DNA from: CAZTGZ01 sp964613385 | GTDB lineage: Bacteria; Bacteroidota; Bacteroidia; NS11-12g; UBA9320 | Assembly: GCA_964613385.1 (NCBI GenBank) | Contig: CAZTGZ010000003.1 | Span: 1 to 64,000, forward strand | Reading direction: 5' to 3' | DNA: 64,000 bases | Shown here: positions 34,366-42,591 of the stretch, piece by piece | Layout of the letters: each line of letters opens with the position of its first letter | Position numbering within the stretch: the stretch's first letter is position 1 | The notes under the pieces: generated by a model | The model's input: the letters and a program-made list of their open reading frames with translations, nothing else | The model's database searches: none | Told to the model about the DNA's origin: nothing | Made by a program: the position numbers and the translations under genes

Positions 34366-36618
34366 ATGGAATTAGCCGCGCACTTGCAGAGCCTCAATGA
34401 ACCTCAGCGTCTGGCTGTTCAATGCACCGAAGGCCCGGTGATGGTCATAGCCGGCGCCGGTTCCGGCAAAACAAGGGTGCTCACCTATCGCATTGCGCAT
34501 TTGTTGAATCAGGGTGTAGATGCCTTCAGCATACTGGCACTGACATTCACCAATAAAGCTGCCAAAGAAATGCGCAACCGGATTGAGAAAATAACCGGTC
34601 CGGAAGCCCGAAATCTATGGATGGGCACTTTTCACTCGGTTTTTGCCAAAATTCTGCGCTTTGAAGCGGATAAGATCGGTTATCCTCAAAACTTTACCAT
34701 TTACGATACGGAAGACTCCAAAAGCCTCATCAAAACCATACTCAAAGAGATGAATCTCGATGATAAAATCTATAAGCCGGGTATGGTACTGGCCAGGATC
34801 TCCAGCGCGAAAAACAATCTCTATACAGCGGAAATGTATCGTCAAACCGACGACCTGACAGGCTATGACAGAAGCTCCGGAAGGCCACATATTGCCGAAA
34901 TTTTTTCCCGTTATACCGATCGTTGTTTTCGGGCCGGGGCCATGGATTTTGACGATTTGCTGCTCAAAACCCACCAACTCTTTCAGGATCATCTGAATGT
35001 GCTCAACAAATACCAGCATAAGTTCAAATACATTATGGTGGATGAGTATCAGGATACCAATCATTGCCAGTATATGATCATCAAAAAACTGGCTTCCGTT
35101 CACCAAAATATTTGTGTAGTGGGCGATGATGCTCAGAGCATTTATTCATTCAGAGGCGCCAACATCCGCAATATTCTGTCTTTCGAAAAGGATTATCCGG
35201 ATCTGCATGTATTTAAACTTGAGCAGAACTATCGCTCAACTCAGGTAATTGTTGATGCTTCCAGCGGAGTAATTGCCCGAAACAGGGAACAATTGGAGAA
35301 AAAGGTATGGACAGCCAATGATCCGGGTGATAAAATTAAAGTGATAAGGGCCATCAGCGATACAGAAGAATCATTGAATGTAGCGCGAAATATTTTCGAA
35401 ACCCGCATGGTGAATCGCTCCATGCATAGGGAGTTCGCCATTTTATACAGAACCAATGCGCAAAGCCGTTCATTGGAAGAAGCGCTCCGAAGACAAAACA
35501 TTCCCTATCGGGTTTATGGAGGGTTGTCGTTTTACCAGCGCAAAGAAATCAAGGACATGCTGGCCTACCTGCGTCTCACGGTGAATCACCGGGACGAGGA
35601 AGCATTGAAACGCATCATCAATTATCCGGTCAGGGGAATCGGAAAAACCACCATCGATCGCCTCATCTTTTTAGCGCAGGAAAATGCAGTATCGATTTGG
35701 GATATTTTGGTGGATGCTCCGCGTATTCCGGAATTGGGTGCTGCCCGATCTAAATTGGAACAATTCGCCATCATGATACGCAGTTTTGCTTCGATGCTGG
35801 CTACCCACAACGCCTATGATGTTGCCATGCATGCCGCGCGTCAGTCGGGATTGCTGAAAACCCTGCATGAGGACAAAACCGTTGAAGGCGTGAGCCGTTA
35901 CGAAAACCTCGTTGAATTGCTGAATGGTATTCGTGAATTTGCAGAAGACGACACCAATGAATTGGAAAAAACCCTGGATGTTTATCTGCAGGATATCGCC
36001 CTGTTGACCGATGCCGATAAGGAAGTGGAAGACGATGACCGGGTTTCACTGATGACGCTGCACTCCGCCAAGGGGCTCGAATTTCCTTATGTTTTCATCA
36101 CAGGATTGGAAGAAAATCTGTTTCCCTCGCAATTGTCACTCAACGACCGAAGTGAATTGGAAGAAGAACGCAGGTTGTTTTATGTAGGTGTAACCCGTGC
36201 TGAAAAGAAACTTTGGCTATGTTTTGCAACGTCAAGATTCAGGTTTGGTAGTTTATTGCCATGCGAACCCAGTCGCTTTATCGAAGAAATAGATCCGGAG
36301 TTTCTGGAATTTGATCAGAGTTTGCGCGCCGCGGCTCCCAGACCAGAACCCGGAAAAGGCATCTTCGGCAGAACTACAAGAGCCGCCCGTTCTCCCATTC
36401 CGACACATCGCCCCCCACTTTTGGAGAATTTTGTTCCCGACGATGTCTCGGGTCTGCGGGTTGGTATGCGCATCGAACATCAGAGATTCGGAACCGGAAC
36501 GGTGAACTCGATGGAAGGGGAAGGAGACAATAAAAAGGCAACGGTACTATTCGATCAGTACGGAGAAAAGCAATTGGTACTTAAATTCGCGAAAATCAGA
36601 CTATTGCCTGATTCCTGA
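34366..36618 (+). CDS. uvrD: UvrD/PcrA-type superfamily 1 DNA helicase
   Basis: 750 residues. A 3'-5' helicase for nucleotide-excision or mismatch repair and removal of RecA or stalled polymerase. Motifs in order: NEPQRLAV (Q motif), GAGSGKTR with K35 (Walker A), FTNKAAKEMRNRI (Ia), VDEYQDTNH with D226-E227 (II), GDDAQSIYSFRGA (III), LEQNYRST (IV), LMTLHSAKGLEFPYVFITG (V), YVGVTRAEKKL (VI). A C-terminal Tudor-like segment (GMRIEHQRFGTGTV) is as in PcrA. The last 18 bases overlap the convergent gene. Confidence 0.96.
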   Translation: MELAAHLQSLNEPQRLAVQCTEGPVMVIAGAGSGKTRVLTYRIAHLLNQGVDAFSILALTFTNKAAKEMRNRIEKITGPEARNLWMGTFHSVFAKILRFEADKIGYPQNFTIYDTEDSKSLIKTILKEMNLDDKIYKPGMVLARISSAKNNLYTAEMYRQTDDLTGYDRSSGRPHIAEIFSRYTDRCFRAGAMDFDDLLLKTHQLFQDHLNVLNKYQHKFKYIMVDEYQDTNHCQYMIIKKLASVHQNICVVGDDAQSIYSFRGANIRNILSFEKDYPDLHVFKLEQNYRSTQVIVDASSGVIARNREQLEKKVWTANDPGDKIKVIRAISDTEESLNVARNIFETRMVNRSMHREFAILYRTNAQSRSLEEALRRQNIPYRVYGGLSFYQRKEIKDMLAYLRLTVNHRDEEALKRIINYPVRGIGKTTIDRLIFLAQENAVSIWDILVDAPRIPELGAARSKLEQFAIMIRSFASMLATHNAYDVAMHAARQSGLLKTLHEDKTVEGVSRYENLVELLNGIREFAEDDTNELEKTLDVYLQDIALLTDADKEVEDDDRVSLMTLHSAKGLEFPYVFITGLEENLFPSQLSLNDRSELEEERRLFYVGVTRAEKKLWLCFATSRFRFGSLLPCEPSRFIEEIDPEFLEFDQSLRAAAPRPEPGKGIFGRTTRAARSPIPTHRPPLLENFVPDDVSGLRVGMRIEHQRFGTGTVNSMEGEGDNKKATVLFDQYGEKQLVLKFAKIRLLPDS

Positions 36619-37035
36619 GCCAAATCTGTAGGCTTTTAAGGTTTTAAAGTCCGCATTACAAGCATGCAACAGGAAAGTTTTTTGGGGGAATAAATCTCTG
36701 TGCAATAAATGCCCGAAATCCCGCAAAGTAGCCTGTGTGATTGAATCCTTGAGTGCCTCGGGTTTCACCACTATCCTGAAAATGTCTATTTCATTTCTCC
36801 GGTCTATCTGTATGCTGCCACTGCTATGAGAGAAATATCCGATAGACTGTAGATACTGCACGCTTTTTCTGACCGTACTGTCGGGAACTGCAGGGGTAAA
36901 AAACACTTCTCCCTGCTCTATTTGAACACTTTGGCCATGAGGATGACAAGCATCAAATAATAACAATCCGGTTATAGCCATCCACCATAAACCTGTTTTT
37001 TGAATCAATTGCACGGTCAAATTTAAGGACATCAC
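36601..37035 (-). CDS. Small exported or membrane-anchored protein of unknown function
   Basis: 144 residues (or one less from the second Met). A hydrophobic stretch at about 16-30 ending in FDACHP could be a membrane anchor or a poor lipobox. The mature part IEQGEVFFTPAVPDSTVRKSVQYLQSIGYF and FRIVVKPEALKDSITQATLRDFGHLLHRDLFPQ suggests an alpha/beta domain. No family recognised. Overlaps the helicase gene tail to tail by 18 bases. Confidence 0.7.
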   Translation of the reverse strand: MMSLNLTVQLIQKTGLWWMAITGLLLFDACHPHGQSVQIEQGEVFFTPAVPDSTVRKSVQYLQSIGYFSHSSGSIQIDRRNEIDIFRIVVKPEALKDSITQATLRDFGHLLHRDLFPQKTFLLHACNADFKTLKAYRFGSGIRQ

Positions 37036-37182
37036 TCCACAATGTCGGGAATAATTTGATGGTTGATGAAGGCACTTAGATCATAAATACAGCGCATCCG
37101 TTCCTACTTTCAAAAGTAACGGTAAAGTTATTTGACCCGGGAATTGTGGCCGAGGTTGGTATGTTTTCCCTATGACCGTTAA

Positions 37183-37620
37183 CTATTTGTCATATATCTG
37201 CTTTAAACATTGCCAGAGCTTTGTTTTCAGATTTTTGTCATTTTCTATGGTCTGAAGCGGATCTACGCGAAGAAAAATTTCGTTGCCGACGGTTTTGGGA
37301 TGGTAAGGTTCTAAATTTTCAACAGGTGAAATACCCCATCCGATATGGGCATGTTTGTCTTTGGATTCATAAACGGAAGCAACAGAATACTGGGCTTCCT
37401 TAAGTTCAACTGCAGCGAGAATTTTCTTAAAAAAAGCATGTAGGCCGGGGTTGGATTCCAGTTGAAAATCATCGGAGAAATAATGGAAGCTGTGCACAGG
37501 TATCCAGCGGCTCGTCGAGGGTTTGGAGGGTTTTTTCACCGACTTTTCTGTCGTTTCCTGATGAATATCGATGATATTGCTCATAAACATTACGAGCGCC
37601 TGATCAGATATTTGATTCAT
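37183..37620 (-). CDS. Small cytoplasmic protein, possibly DNA polymerase III psi-like
   Basis: 145 residues, no signal peptide. The C-terminal stretch IFLRVDPLQTIENDKNLK followed by TKLWQCLKQIYDK resembles the end of HolD (psi) of E. coli, where an aspartate-leucine segment precedes an ALWQ helix. Similar short proteins in Bacteroidota are tied to replication or annotated as unknown. The N-terminal part is low-complexity (STSR, KPSKP). The assignment is a guess from pattern; the gene itself looks real and is divergent from ilvE with 59 bases between starts. Confidence 0.6.
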   Translation of the reverse strand: MNQISDQALVMFMSNIIDIHQETTEKSVKKPSKPSTSRWIPVHSFHYFSDDFQLESNPGLHAFFKKILAAVELKEAQYSVASVYESKDKHAHIGWGISPVENLEPYHPKTVGNEIFLRVDPLQTIENDKNLKTKLWQCLKQIYDK

Positions 37621-37679
37621 GAACGTTTTTATTTATATCGCAGATTACTTTACTTTGACCTCAAATGTAGTTATAAATC

Positions 37680-38732
37680 GTGTCTGAAATCCATATATAT
37701 CCCACCGAAAAGTCCAGAATATCAGAAGTAGATTTTGGCAATATCGTATTTGGCAAAGAATTCGCCGACCATATGTTTATTGCCGATTTCGATGGAGAGA
37801 AATGGAGACAACCTCGTATTGTACCCTATGGCAATTTATCTCTGAGTCCTGCTTTGTCGTGCATGCATTATGGGCAGGCGATTTTTGAAGGAATGAAGGC
37901 GTATCGCGATGTACATGGAAAGGTAGTGCTCTTCAGACCAATAGAAAACTGGAAACGACTGAACGAGTCTGCACTTCGGATGTGTATGCCCGAATTGGAT
38001 AGAGACATATTTATGGATGGTCTGGTGGAATGGTTGCGTTTAGATCAGTCATGGGTACCCGGAACCCCGGGCAGCTCTCTGTATATCCGTCCGTTTATGA
38101 TTGCTACCGACGATTATTTAGGTGTCAAGCCAAGCCGTCAATATTCTTTCATGATTTATGGTTGTCCCGTAAACGCCTATTATAGTCATCCACTGCGCAT
38201 TAAAGTAGAGCGGGAATTTGTAAGAGCGGTTAGGGGAGGAGTAGGTTATGCCAAAGCGGCAGGAAATTATGCTGCTGCCATGTTGCCCACTTCCATTGCC
38301 CAAAAGGAGGGATTTCATCAGCTTATCTGGACCGATGCCCTGGAACATGAGTATCTGGAGGAGTTAGGTACCAGTAATATTTTTCTGGTGACCGGTGACA
38401 CCCTATTGACGCCCAGCACGAGCGATACCATACTCAAGGGAATTACAAGGGATTCTATTTTGAAATTGGCCAGATCCATGGGCTATAAGACGATAGAGCG
38501 CAGGGTGAGTGTTACGGAAATGGTAGAAATGTACCATAAAGGACAATTGGATGAGGCTTTCGCAACAGGCACTGCGGCAACCATAACGCCCATCGAATCG
38601 ATCACCGTTGACGGCCAAACCTTGTCATTACAACCGGACACGTTTGAAGCCACGATGAAATTGGGAGATACACTGGAACAAATCAAACGGGGATATTTAC
38701 CCGATGAATTTGATTGGGTTTACCAGGTATGA
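37680..38732 (+). CDS. ilvE: Branched-chain amino-acid aminotransferase
   Basis: 350 residues from a GTG start. Transfers the amino group between glutamate and the keto acids of Leu, Ile and Val using PLP. Fold type IV features: LHYGQAIFEGMKAYR-like MHYGQAIFEGMKAYR, LRMCMP, SLYIRPFMIATD, YAKAAGNYAAAM with PLP lysine about K192, YLEELGTSNIF and GITRDSIL. Length and motifs fit the BCAT family with large domain (about 350 residues) rather than D-amino-acid transaminase. The 3' end overlaps the convergent gene by 13 bases. Confidence 0.96.
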   Translation: MSEIHIYPTEKSRISEVDFGNIVFGKEFADHMFIADFDGEKWRQPRIVPYGNLSLSPALSCMHYGQAIFEGMKAYRDVHGKVVLFRPIENWKRLNESALRMCMPELDRDIFMDGLVEWLRLDQSWVPGTPGSSLYIRPFMIATDDYLGVKPSRQYSFMIYGCPVNAYYSHPLRIKVEREFVRAVRGGVGYAKAAGNYAAAMLPTSIAQKEGFHQLIWTDALEHEYLEELGTSNIFLVTGDTLLTPSTSDTILKGITRDSILKLARSMGYKTIERRVSVTEMVEMYHKGQLDEAFATGTAATITPIESITVDGQTLSLQPDTFEATMKLGDTLEQIKRGYLPDEFDWVYQV

Positions 38733-39181
38733 TCCATAATTATGGTCCATTTCTCATCCTGAAAACGACAAATCAACGAAAAAGTTCCTCCAAGGGTATC
38801 CTTGTTTCTTTCCAGTTTCCACACACCTGTCACATTTGCTAAGTCGTTGGATATTAGAGTTTTATTCAATTCGCTAAAAGTGAGGTTGCCCATGCTTTCC
38901 AAATTTGGGAAGGATTTTTTATAAGATGCATGTAGGGAGTCCCAACCATTCATTCTTCTTTTGCTGCTCATAAAAATGAGCGAATCAGACTTGTGATAAT
39001 AGGACATAAATCCGTCGATATCGCCTCGGTTCCAAGCCTGAACTTGCTTGTGTAGCATGGAGTCCAGCGTTTTCAGGTCTTCTGCGTCTGCCTGTGGTTT
39101 TGTGGAGCGGTTGCAGGCGACAAAGAAGCTGATTGACAATATTAATGCCGTGAAAAGAAAGGGTCGTTGAATTGATTTCAT
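38720..39181 (-). CDS. NTF2/SnoaL-like lipoprotein (DUF4440 type)
   Basis: 153 residues. N-terminal lipoprotein-like signal ending FFVACNRS. The mature domain (LDSMLHKQVQAWNRGDIDGFMSYYHKSDSLIFMSS to KWTIIMDHTW) is a cone-shaped NTF2-like fold as in DUF4440/SnoaL. Members include steroid isomerase-like enzymes and binding proteins; no active-site residue can be assigned here. Overlaps ilvE by 13 bases at the 3' ends. A second NTF2-like domain in the window is fused to the amidohydrolase at 49348. Confidence 0.83.
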   Translation of the reverse strand: MKSIQRPFLFTALILSISFFVACNRSTKPQADAEDLKTLDSMLHKQVQAWNRGDIDGFMSYYHKSDSLIFMSSKRRMNGWDSLHASYKKSFPNLESMGNLTFSELNKTLISNDLANVTGVWKLERNKDTLGGTFSLICRFQDEKWTIIMDHTW

Positions 39182-39278
39182 GGGGTAAATATATAGATTA
39201 TAGCAATCACGATATCAAGAATGCCCATAATTCCCAAAAAGAGAACAAATATTCCCAAATATGGACAATTTTAACTAT

Positions 39279-39460
39279 GATAAAATACTAAAACGTTGAT
39301 TATCAAATTATTAACATTGTGGCACTATTCTTACTATATGGTGCATGTGCTTTTAGGTATTTAGTAGTTACCTTCTGAGCATGGTTAATAATTTTCATCA
39401 TAAGTAGTAGTTTAGTATTTTATCTTTGATCTTAAGTCCCGGCAACGGGACTTTTTTTTT
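39279..39460 (+). ncRNA. Candidate structured RNA: rod-shaped hairpin plus terminator (6S-like?)
   Basis: In the only gene-free stretch above 300 bases (39182-39518), a perfect 14-bp stem GATAAAATACTAAA (39279-39292) pairs with 39411-39424. Nested inside are TGAT (39297-39300) with ATCA (39397-39400), AAATTATTAAC (39305-39315) with GTTAATAATTT (39384-39394), GTGCT (39347-39351) with AGCAT (39378-39382) and AGGTA (39355-39359) with TACCT (39369-39373). A strong terminator follows at once (39434-39460). Length (about 180 nt), rod shape with a central bubble and an own terminator recall 6S RNA, but no promoter is evident and the long stem could also be a MITE. The rest of the gap is AT-rich with nothing recognised. 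Confidence 0.4.
39434..39460 (+). terminator. Strong rho-independent terminator with GCAA tetraloop
   Basis: AAGTCCCG (39434-39441) pairs with CGGGACTT (39446-39453) around a GCAA loop, followed by T residues to 39460. No + strand gene precedes it between 38732 and here, so it points to an unannotated RNA. Confidence 0.85.
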
Positions 39461-39518
39461 GCGGCCAATATACGAAAAATTTGCATCAAGGCGCGATTAT
39501 TGCTAAGATAAATTCATA

Positions 39519-40595
39519 TTGAAGCCGATAATTTCAACAATATGTTTGCTTGTATGGGTTTGGCTATCAGTCCAGGAAAGCCGGGCTCAGGTCTTTTTGC
39601 AATCTCGTGCAACCATATATTTTGATTCGGATAAGGATGAGTTGAAGCCGGAATTCAAAGATGCGCTAAGATCGCATATGATAAATATCGGTACAACCAG
39701 TATTCGCAAAATTGAGATTATCGGACATGCCGACAGCGATGCTTCCGAATCCTACAACCTCGAATTGTCTGAAAGAAGGGCCAAAGCGGCAGAGAATTTT
39801 CTGGTGACGCAGGGCGTGAAATCAAATATGATCGTCAAAAAATCGCTTGGCGAGTCAGAACCGGTCTCCGAAGACAAAAAATTTAACCGCCGGGTTGATC
39901 TGGTTTTTGAATATTACCGCGATATTCCTGTGGAGTTTCATACCAGGAAACGCATCATCAGGGGTTGGGTGTTTGATGCTGTCAGCAAAGAACGACTTCA
40001 GGCGGAAGTTATTTTGGAATTCAAGGAACGTCAGGATAACCTCAAAACCAATTCGAATGGATACTTCAGGGTTCCGGTTCAAGGGGTTCCGGATTTGTCG
40101 TTAACCATACTCAAACAGGGGTATTTAAATGCACATTATGTCTTGAATGAAAACGAGTGGATGAAAACGGAGAAAGATACGGTAGATCTGAAATTCTATC
40201 TGAACCCGGTTCAGATCATCGAGAAGATTACATTAAATCATATCTTTTTTCATACCGATACAGATGTCCTGAGACCGGAGTCTAATCAGGATCTTGAACG
40301 CTTATTGAAAGTAATGACCGATAATCCAAAGATGCTCATAGAAATTCAGGGACATATGAATTATGCCATCAACCGGAGATCGTCGCCTAAACAGGAACAA
40401 TACAATTTATACCTTTCACATATCCGCGCCAAAGCCATTTATTCCTATTTGGTTTCACACGGGATCGAACGAAGCAGGCTCTCCTATCGGGGCATGAGCA
40501 ATTTCAAAATGCTGTACCCCATTCCAAAAACTCCGTTACAGGAAGACATGAATAAGCGGGTTGAAATTTATAGTCTGAAACTCATTAATTCTTGA
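39519..40595 (+). CDS. OmpA-family protein with two OmpA domains around a carboxypeptidase-regulatory-like domain
   Basis: 358 residues from a TTG start with signal peptide (LKPIISTICLLVWVWLSVQESRAQ). First OmpA-like peptidoglycan-binding domain at about 25-130 (IYFDSDKDELKPEF, IIGHADSDASESYNLELSERRAKA, NRRVDLVFEY). Middle beta-sandwich at about 145-225 (IRGWVFDAVSKERLQAEVILE; TNSNGYFRVPV) resembles a CarboxypepD_reg domain. Second OmpA domain at about 235-355 (IFFHTDTDVLRPESNQDLERL, IEIQGHMN, RAKAIYSYL, NKRVEIY). Periplasmic or outer-membrane anchored; likely binds peptidoglycan twice. The last 11 bases overlap the convergent porin gene. Confidence 0.88.
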   Translation: MKPIISTICLLVWVWLSVQESRAQVFLQSRATIYFDSDKDELKPEFKDALRSHMINIGTTSIRKIEIIGHADSDASESYNLELSERRAKAAENFLVTQGVKSNMIVKKSLGESEPVSEDKKFNRRVDLVFEYYRDIPVEFHTRKRIIRGWVFDAVSKERLQAEVILEFKERQDNLKTNSNGYFRVPVQGVPDLSLTILKQGYLNAHYVLNENEWMKTEKDTVDLKFYLNPVQIIEKITLNHIFFHTDTDVLRPESNQDLERLLKVMTDNPKMLIEIQGHMNYAINRRSSPKQEQYNLYLSHIRAKAIYSYLVSHGIERSRLSYRGMSNFKMLYPIPKTPLQEDMNKRVEIYSLKLINS

Positions 40596-42432
40596 GTAAC
40601 CAACGTATAGACAAGGAGAAATTTGTTGGTAGTATCGGATATCCGGGTGATAGCAGGAAAGAGCCGTTCATGAAATTTTGATTAAAATGCTGATACTTCA
40701 ACATGAATTGCAGGGTTTTAATCTGACCATTCACATAGAAATCAAAAATGGGGTAGTTCCCGTATTTTCTGGAGGTTTGAAGCTGAAATTGTCGGGTAGC
40801 AGGATTGTAAACGGGAGCATAATATGCCGAAAAATACTGTAATTCGAAACCGGCTTCTGACCACAGATTTCCTTTGAACAAGCGGCCATTCAGCCCAAAG
40901 GAACTGCGCCCGGTCCATTTCGGTAATGGCAGAACAGATGAACTCACTTGCTGATAAATCCAATAATGAGAACTGTGAAAATGACCAATGTTGAGGTTGA
41001 ATTTAGCCTGGGTTTTAAAAAAGCTGAAAGCCGTATTTTTCTGATCCGGCGTTCCATCTTCTTTGAAATAGACAAATTGATTCATTTGTCCGTACAATAA
41101 GGATACATTATTCTGACTTCCGGTATGGCTCACTTTCGCACTCAAAGCCCATAATTTGGTGTCATCAAAAGAATGGCTCCAGCGATAATGATTGCCGGTG
41201 TGAAACTGACTTTGAAATGATGGAGCCTGTTTTCTTGCGAAGAAAGTCAGTCTGGTCAATACTTTCTTCAAATATTTCATCAAGGAGAAATGTATCTGCA
41301 TATCGTCGGAATTATAACCATTCCAACCCCATTCGGCCATTCCGCTGCCCCATAGGCGATCTCCCAATTTGCCATCAACCCCGGTCTGCAAAAAATAGGT
41401 GTGATATTGTCTGGAAGCACCATCAGAATGGGTAAATGAAATAGGTTGCCAAAGCGCGCTGTGACTGAATTTAAATGCGCCAACCTGATGATTGATCCCG
41501 ATTCTTTGATTGGCCATCAGAAAAATTTGTTCATCCGAGGTGTTGGGTCCCCCGTAAAAATTTTGAAAATAAACACTGTCCGGGTTTACGGATTCAAATA
41601 AGTTACGGCTTCTGGTTAGTTCTCCTTCGTGAAAAATACTCCATTTGGCCGGTAGACTATCGGATTTTCCAATTTCATAAATCTGGTATATCCTGATGGA
41701 ATGATCGTTAAATGTATTGGAAGCCGAAGGCAGAAAAGCCAATGAATTGAAAAATCTGGATCTTCCGCTCAGCGAATCAAATAAACCTTGATTTTGAACC
41801 CCGCCGGTTTCTGCCACACGAATTTGGTTGTTGGCTAAAATTACGATGGCGCTGTATTTGTTGTTGGGGTGATGAAAATGAAAATTAACGCTGGTTTGGT
41901 GATGGTTGGAAATCCTTGTGCGATCAAGATTGGGTAAATTGTTGAAATAGAGGTTGTTGGCTTTGATACGACGGTAATTGATTCCGAAACCGGCATATTT
42001 CCCCAGTCCCTGACTATGAAGAGCTTTCAGATAGATATACTCCGGTGGTCCTTGTGCGTAATGCAAGTCAGAAACAGGTTTTCCGCTAACCTGAACAAAG
42101 TAGGGATTCAAATCCCGAAGGTACTCGAATGATTCAAATCCAGGATTAAAATAAAATGGTTGGAAACGCAGACCTGTATACCTTCCCGGTGTTCCCGGAA
42201 TGCCTTGATCCTGGTAAGGTTCCGCATTAAATCCGGGAGTATGCATGCGTTGAAACCCGCTAATGCCTGTATCTTGATCGAAAACATAAGTATCTCCGGA
42301 TATAAAATTTTTAAGATACAAATGTTGTGCGATACCGTTGGTATCCGGTTTAATGCGTTGCGCGAAACTCAGCTTTGCGGTGCAGCCAAATAAGAGTAGG
42401 ATGAATAAATAACGCACAATACTCAGCTTCAT
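40585..42432 (-). CDS. Putative porin (Bacteroidota Porin_10-like)
   Basis: 615 residues from the ATG at 42432, which begins signal peptide MKLSIVRYLFILLLFGCTAKLSFAQ; an ATG 33 bases upstream is less likely. The N-terminal region (DTYVFDQDTGISGFQRMH, YTGLRFQPFYFNPGFESFEYLRD, DLHYAQGPPEYIYLKALHSQ) and long run of aromatic beta strands match the Bacteroidota putative-porin family. The last strand FSLSIRWLLKN is unusual in not ending in an aromatic residue. Expected as an outer-membrane barrel; substrate unknown. Confidence 0.85.
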   Translation of the reverse strand: MKLSIVRYLFILLLFGCTAKLSFAQRIKPDTNGIAQHLYLKNFISGDTYVFDQDTGISGFQRMHTPGFNAEPYQDQGIPGTPGRYTGLRFQPFYFNPGFESFEYLRDLNPYFVQVSGKPVSDLHYAQGPPEYIYLKALHSQGLGKYAGFGINYRRIKANNLYFNNLPNLDRTRISNHHQTSVNFHFHHPNNKYSAIVILANNQIRVAETGGVQNQGLFDSLSGRSRFFNSLAFLPSASNTFNDHSIRIYQIYEIGKSDSLPAKWSIFHEGELTRSRNLFESVNPDSVYFQNFYGGPNTSDEQIFLMANQRIGINHQVGAFKFSHSALWQPISFTHSDGASRQYHTYFLQTGVDGKLGDRLWGSGMAEWGWNGYNSDDMQIHFSLMKYLKKVLTRLTFFARKQAPSFQSQFHTGNHYRWSHSFDDTKLWALSAKVSHTGSQNNVSLLYGQMNQFVYFKEDGTPDQKNTAFSFFKTQAKFNLNIGHFHSSHYWIYQQVSSSVLPLPKWTGRSSFGLNGRLFKGNLWSEAGFELQYFSAYYAPVYNPATRQFQLQTSRKYGNYPIFDFYVNGQIKTLQFMLKYQHFNQNFMNGSFLLSPGYPILPTNFSLSIRWLLKN

Positions 42433-42546
42433 CCTTCGAAAACGATTATCCCTTTGATAAACCAAACGAACGAATACACAGAAATGGTTGATTTTATGCG
42501 AATGTGTCCTGATCTTTTCACGTAAGAATCAAATGATTGTCACTTG

Positions 42547-42580
42547 TTGACGCGAAGGTAAAAGAATTGCAATACATTTG
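42547..42580 (+). promoter_or_regulatory. Bacteroidota-type promoter TTG-N23-TACATTTG
   Basis: TTG at 42547-42549 and an exact -7 element at 42573-42580, with a 23-base spacer inside the TTG-N17-23-TAnnTTTG range described for flavobacteria. It lies 11 bases before the ATG at 42592. Confidence 0.55.
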
Positions 42581-42591
42581 GTCCCTCAAAA

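Noticed and set aside
34615..35106. 163-residue minus-strand open frame inside the helicase gene
   Set aside because: Antisense to conserved helicase motifs II and III.
39296..39307. TTGATTATCAAA as an FNR-like site
   Set aside because: Only one base separates TTGAT and ATCAA, so the spacing is wrong; it belongs to the stem-rich RNA candidate.
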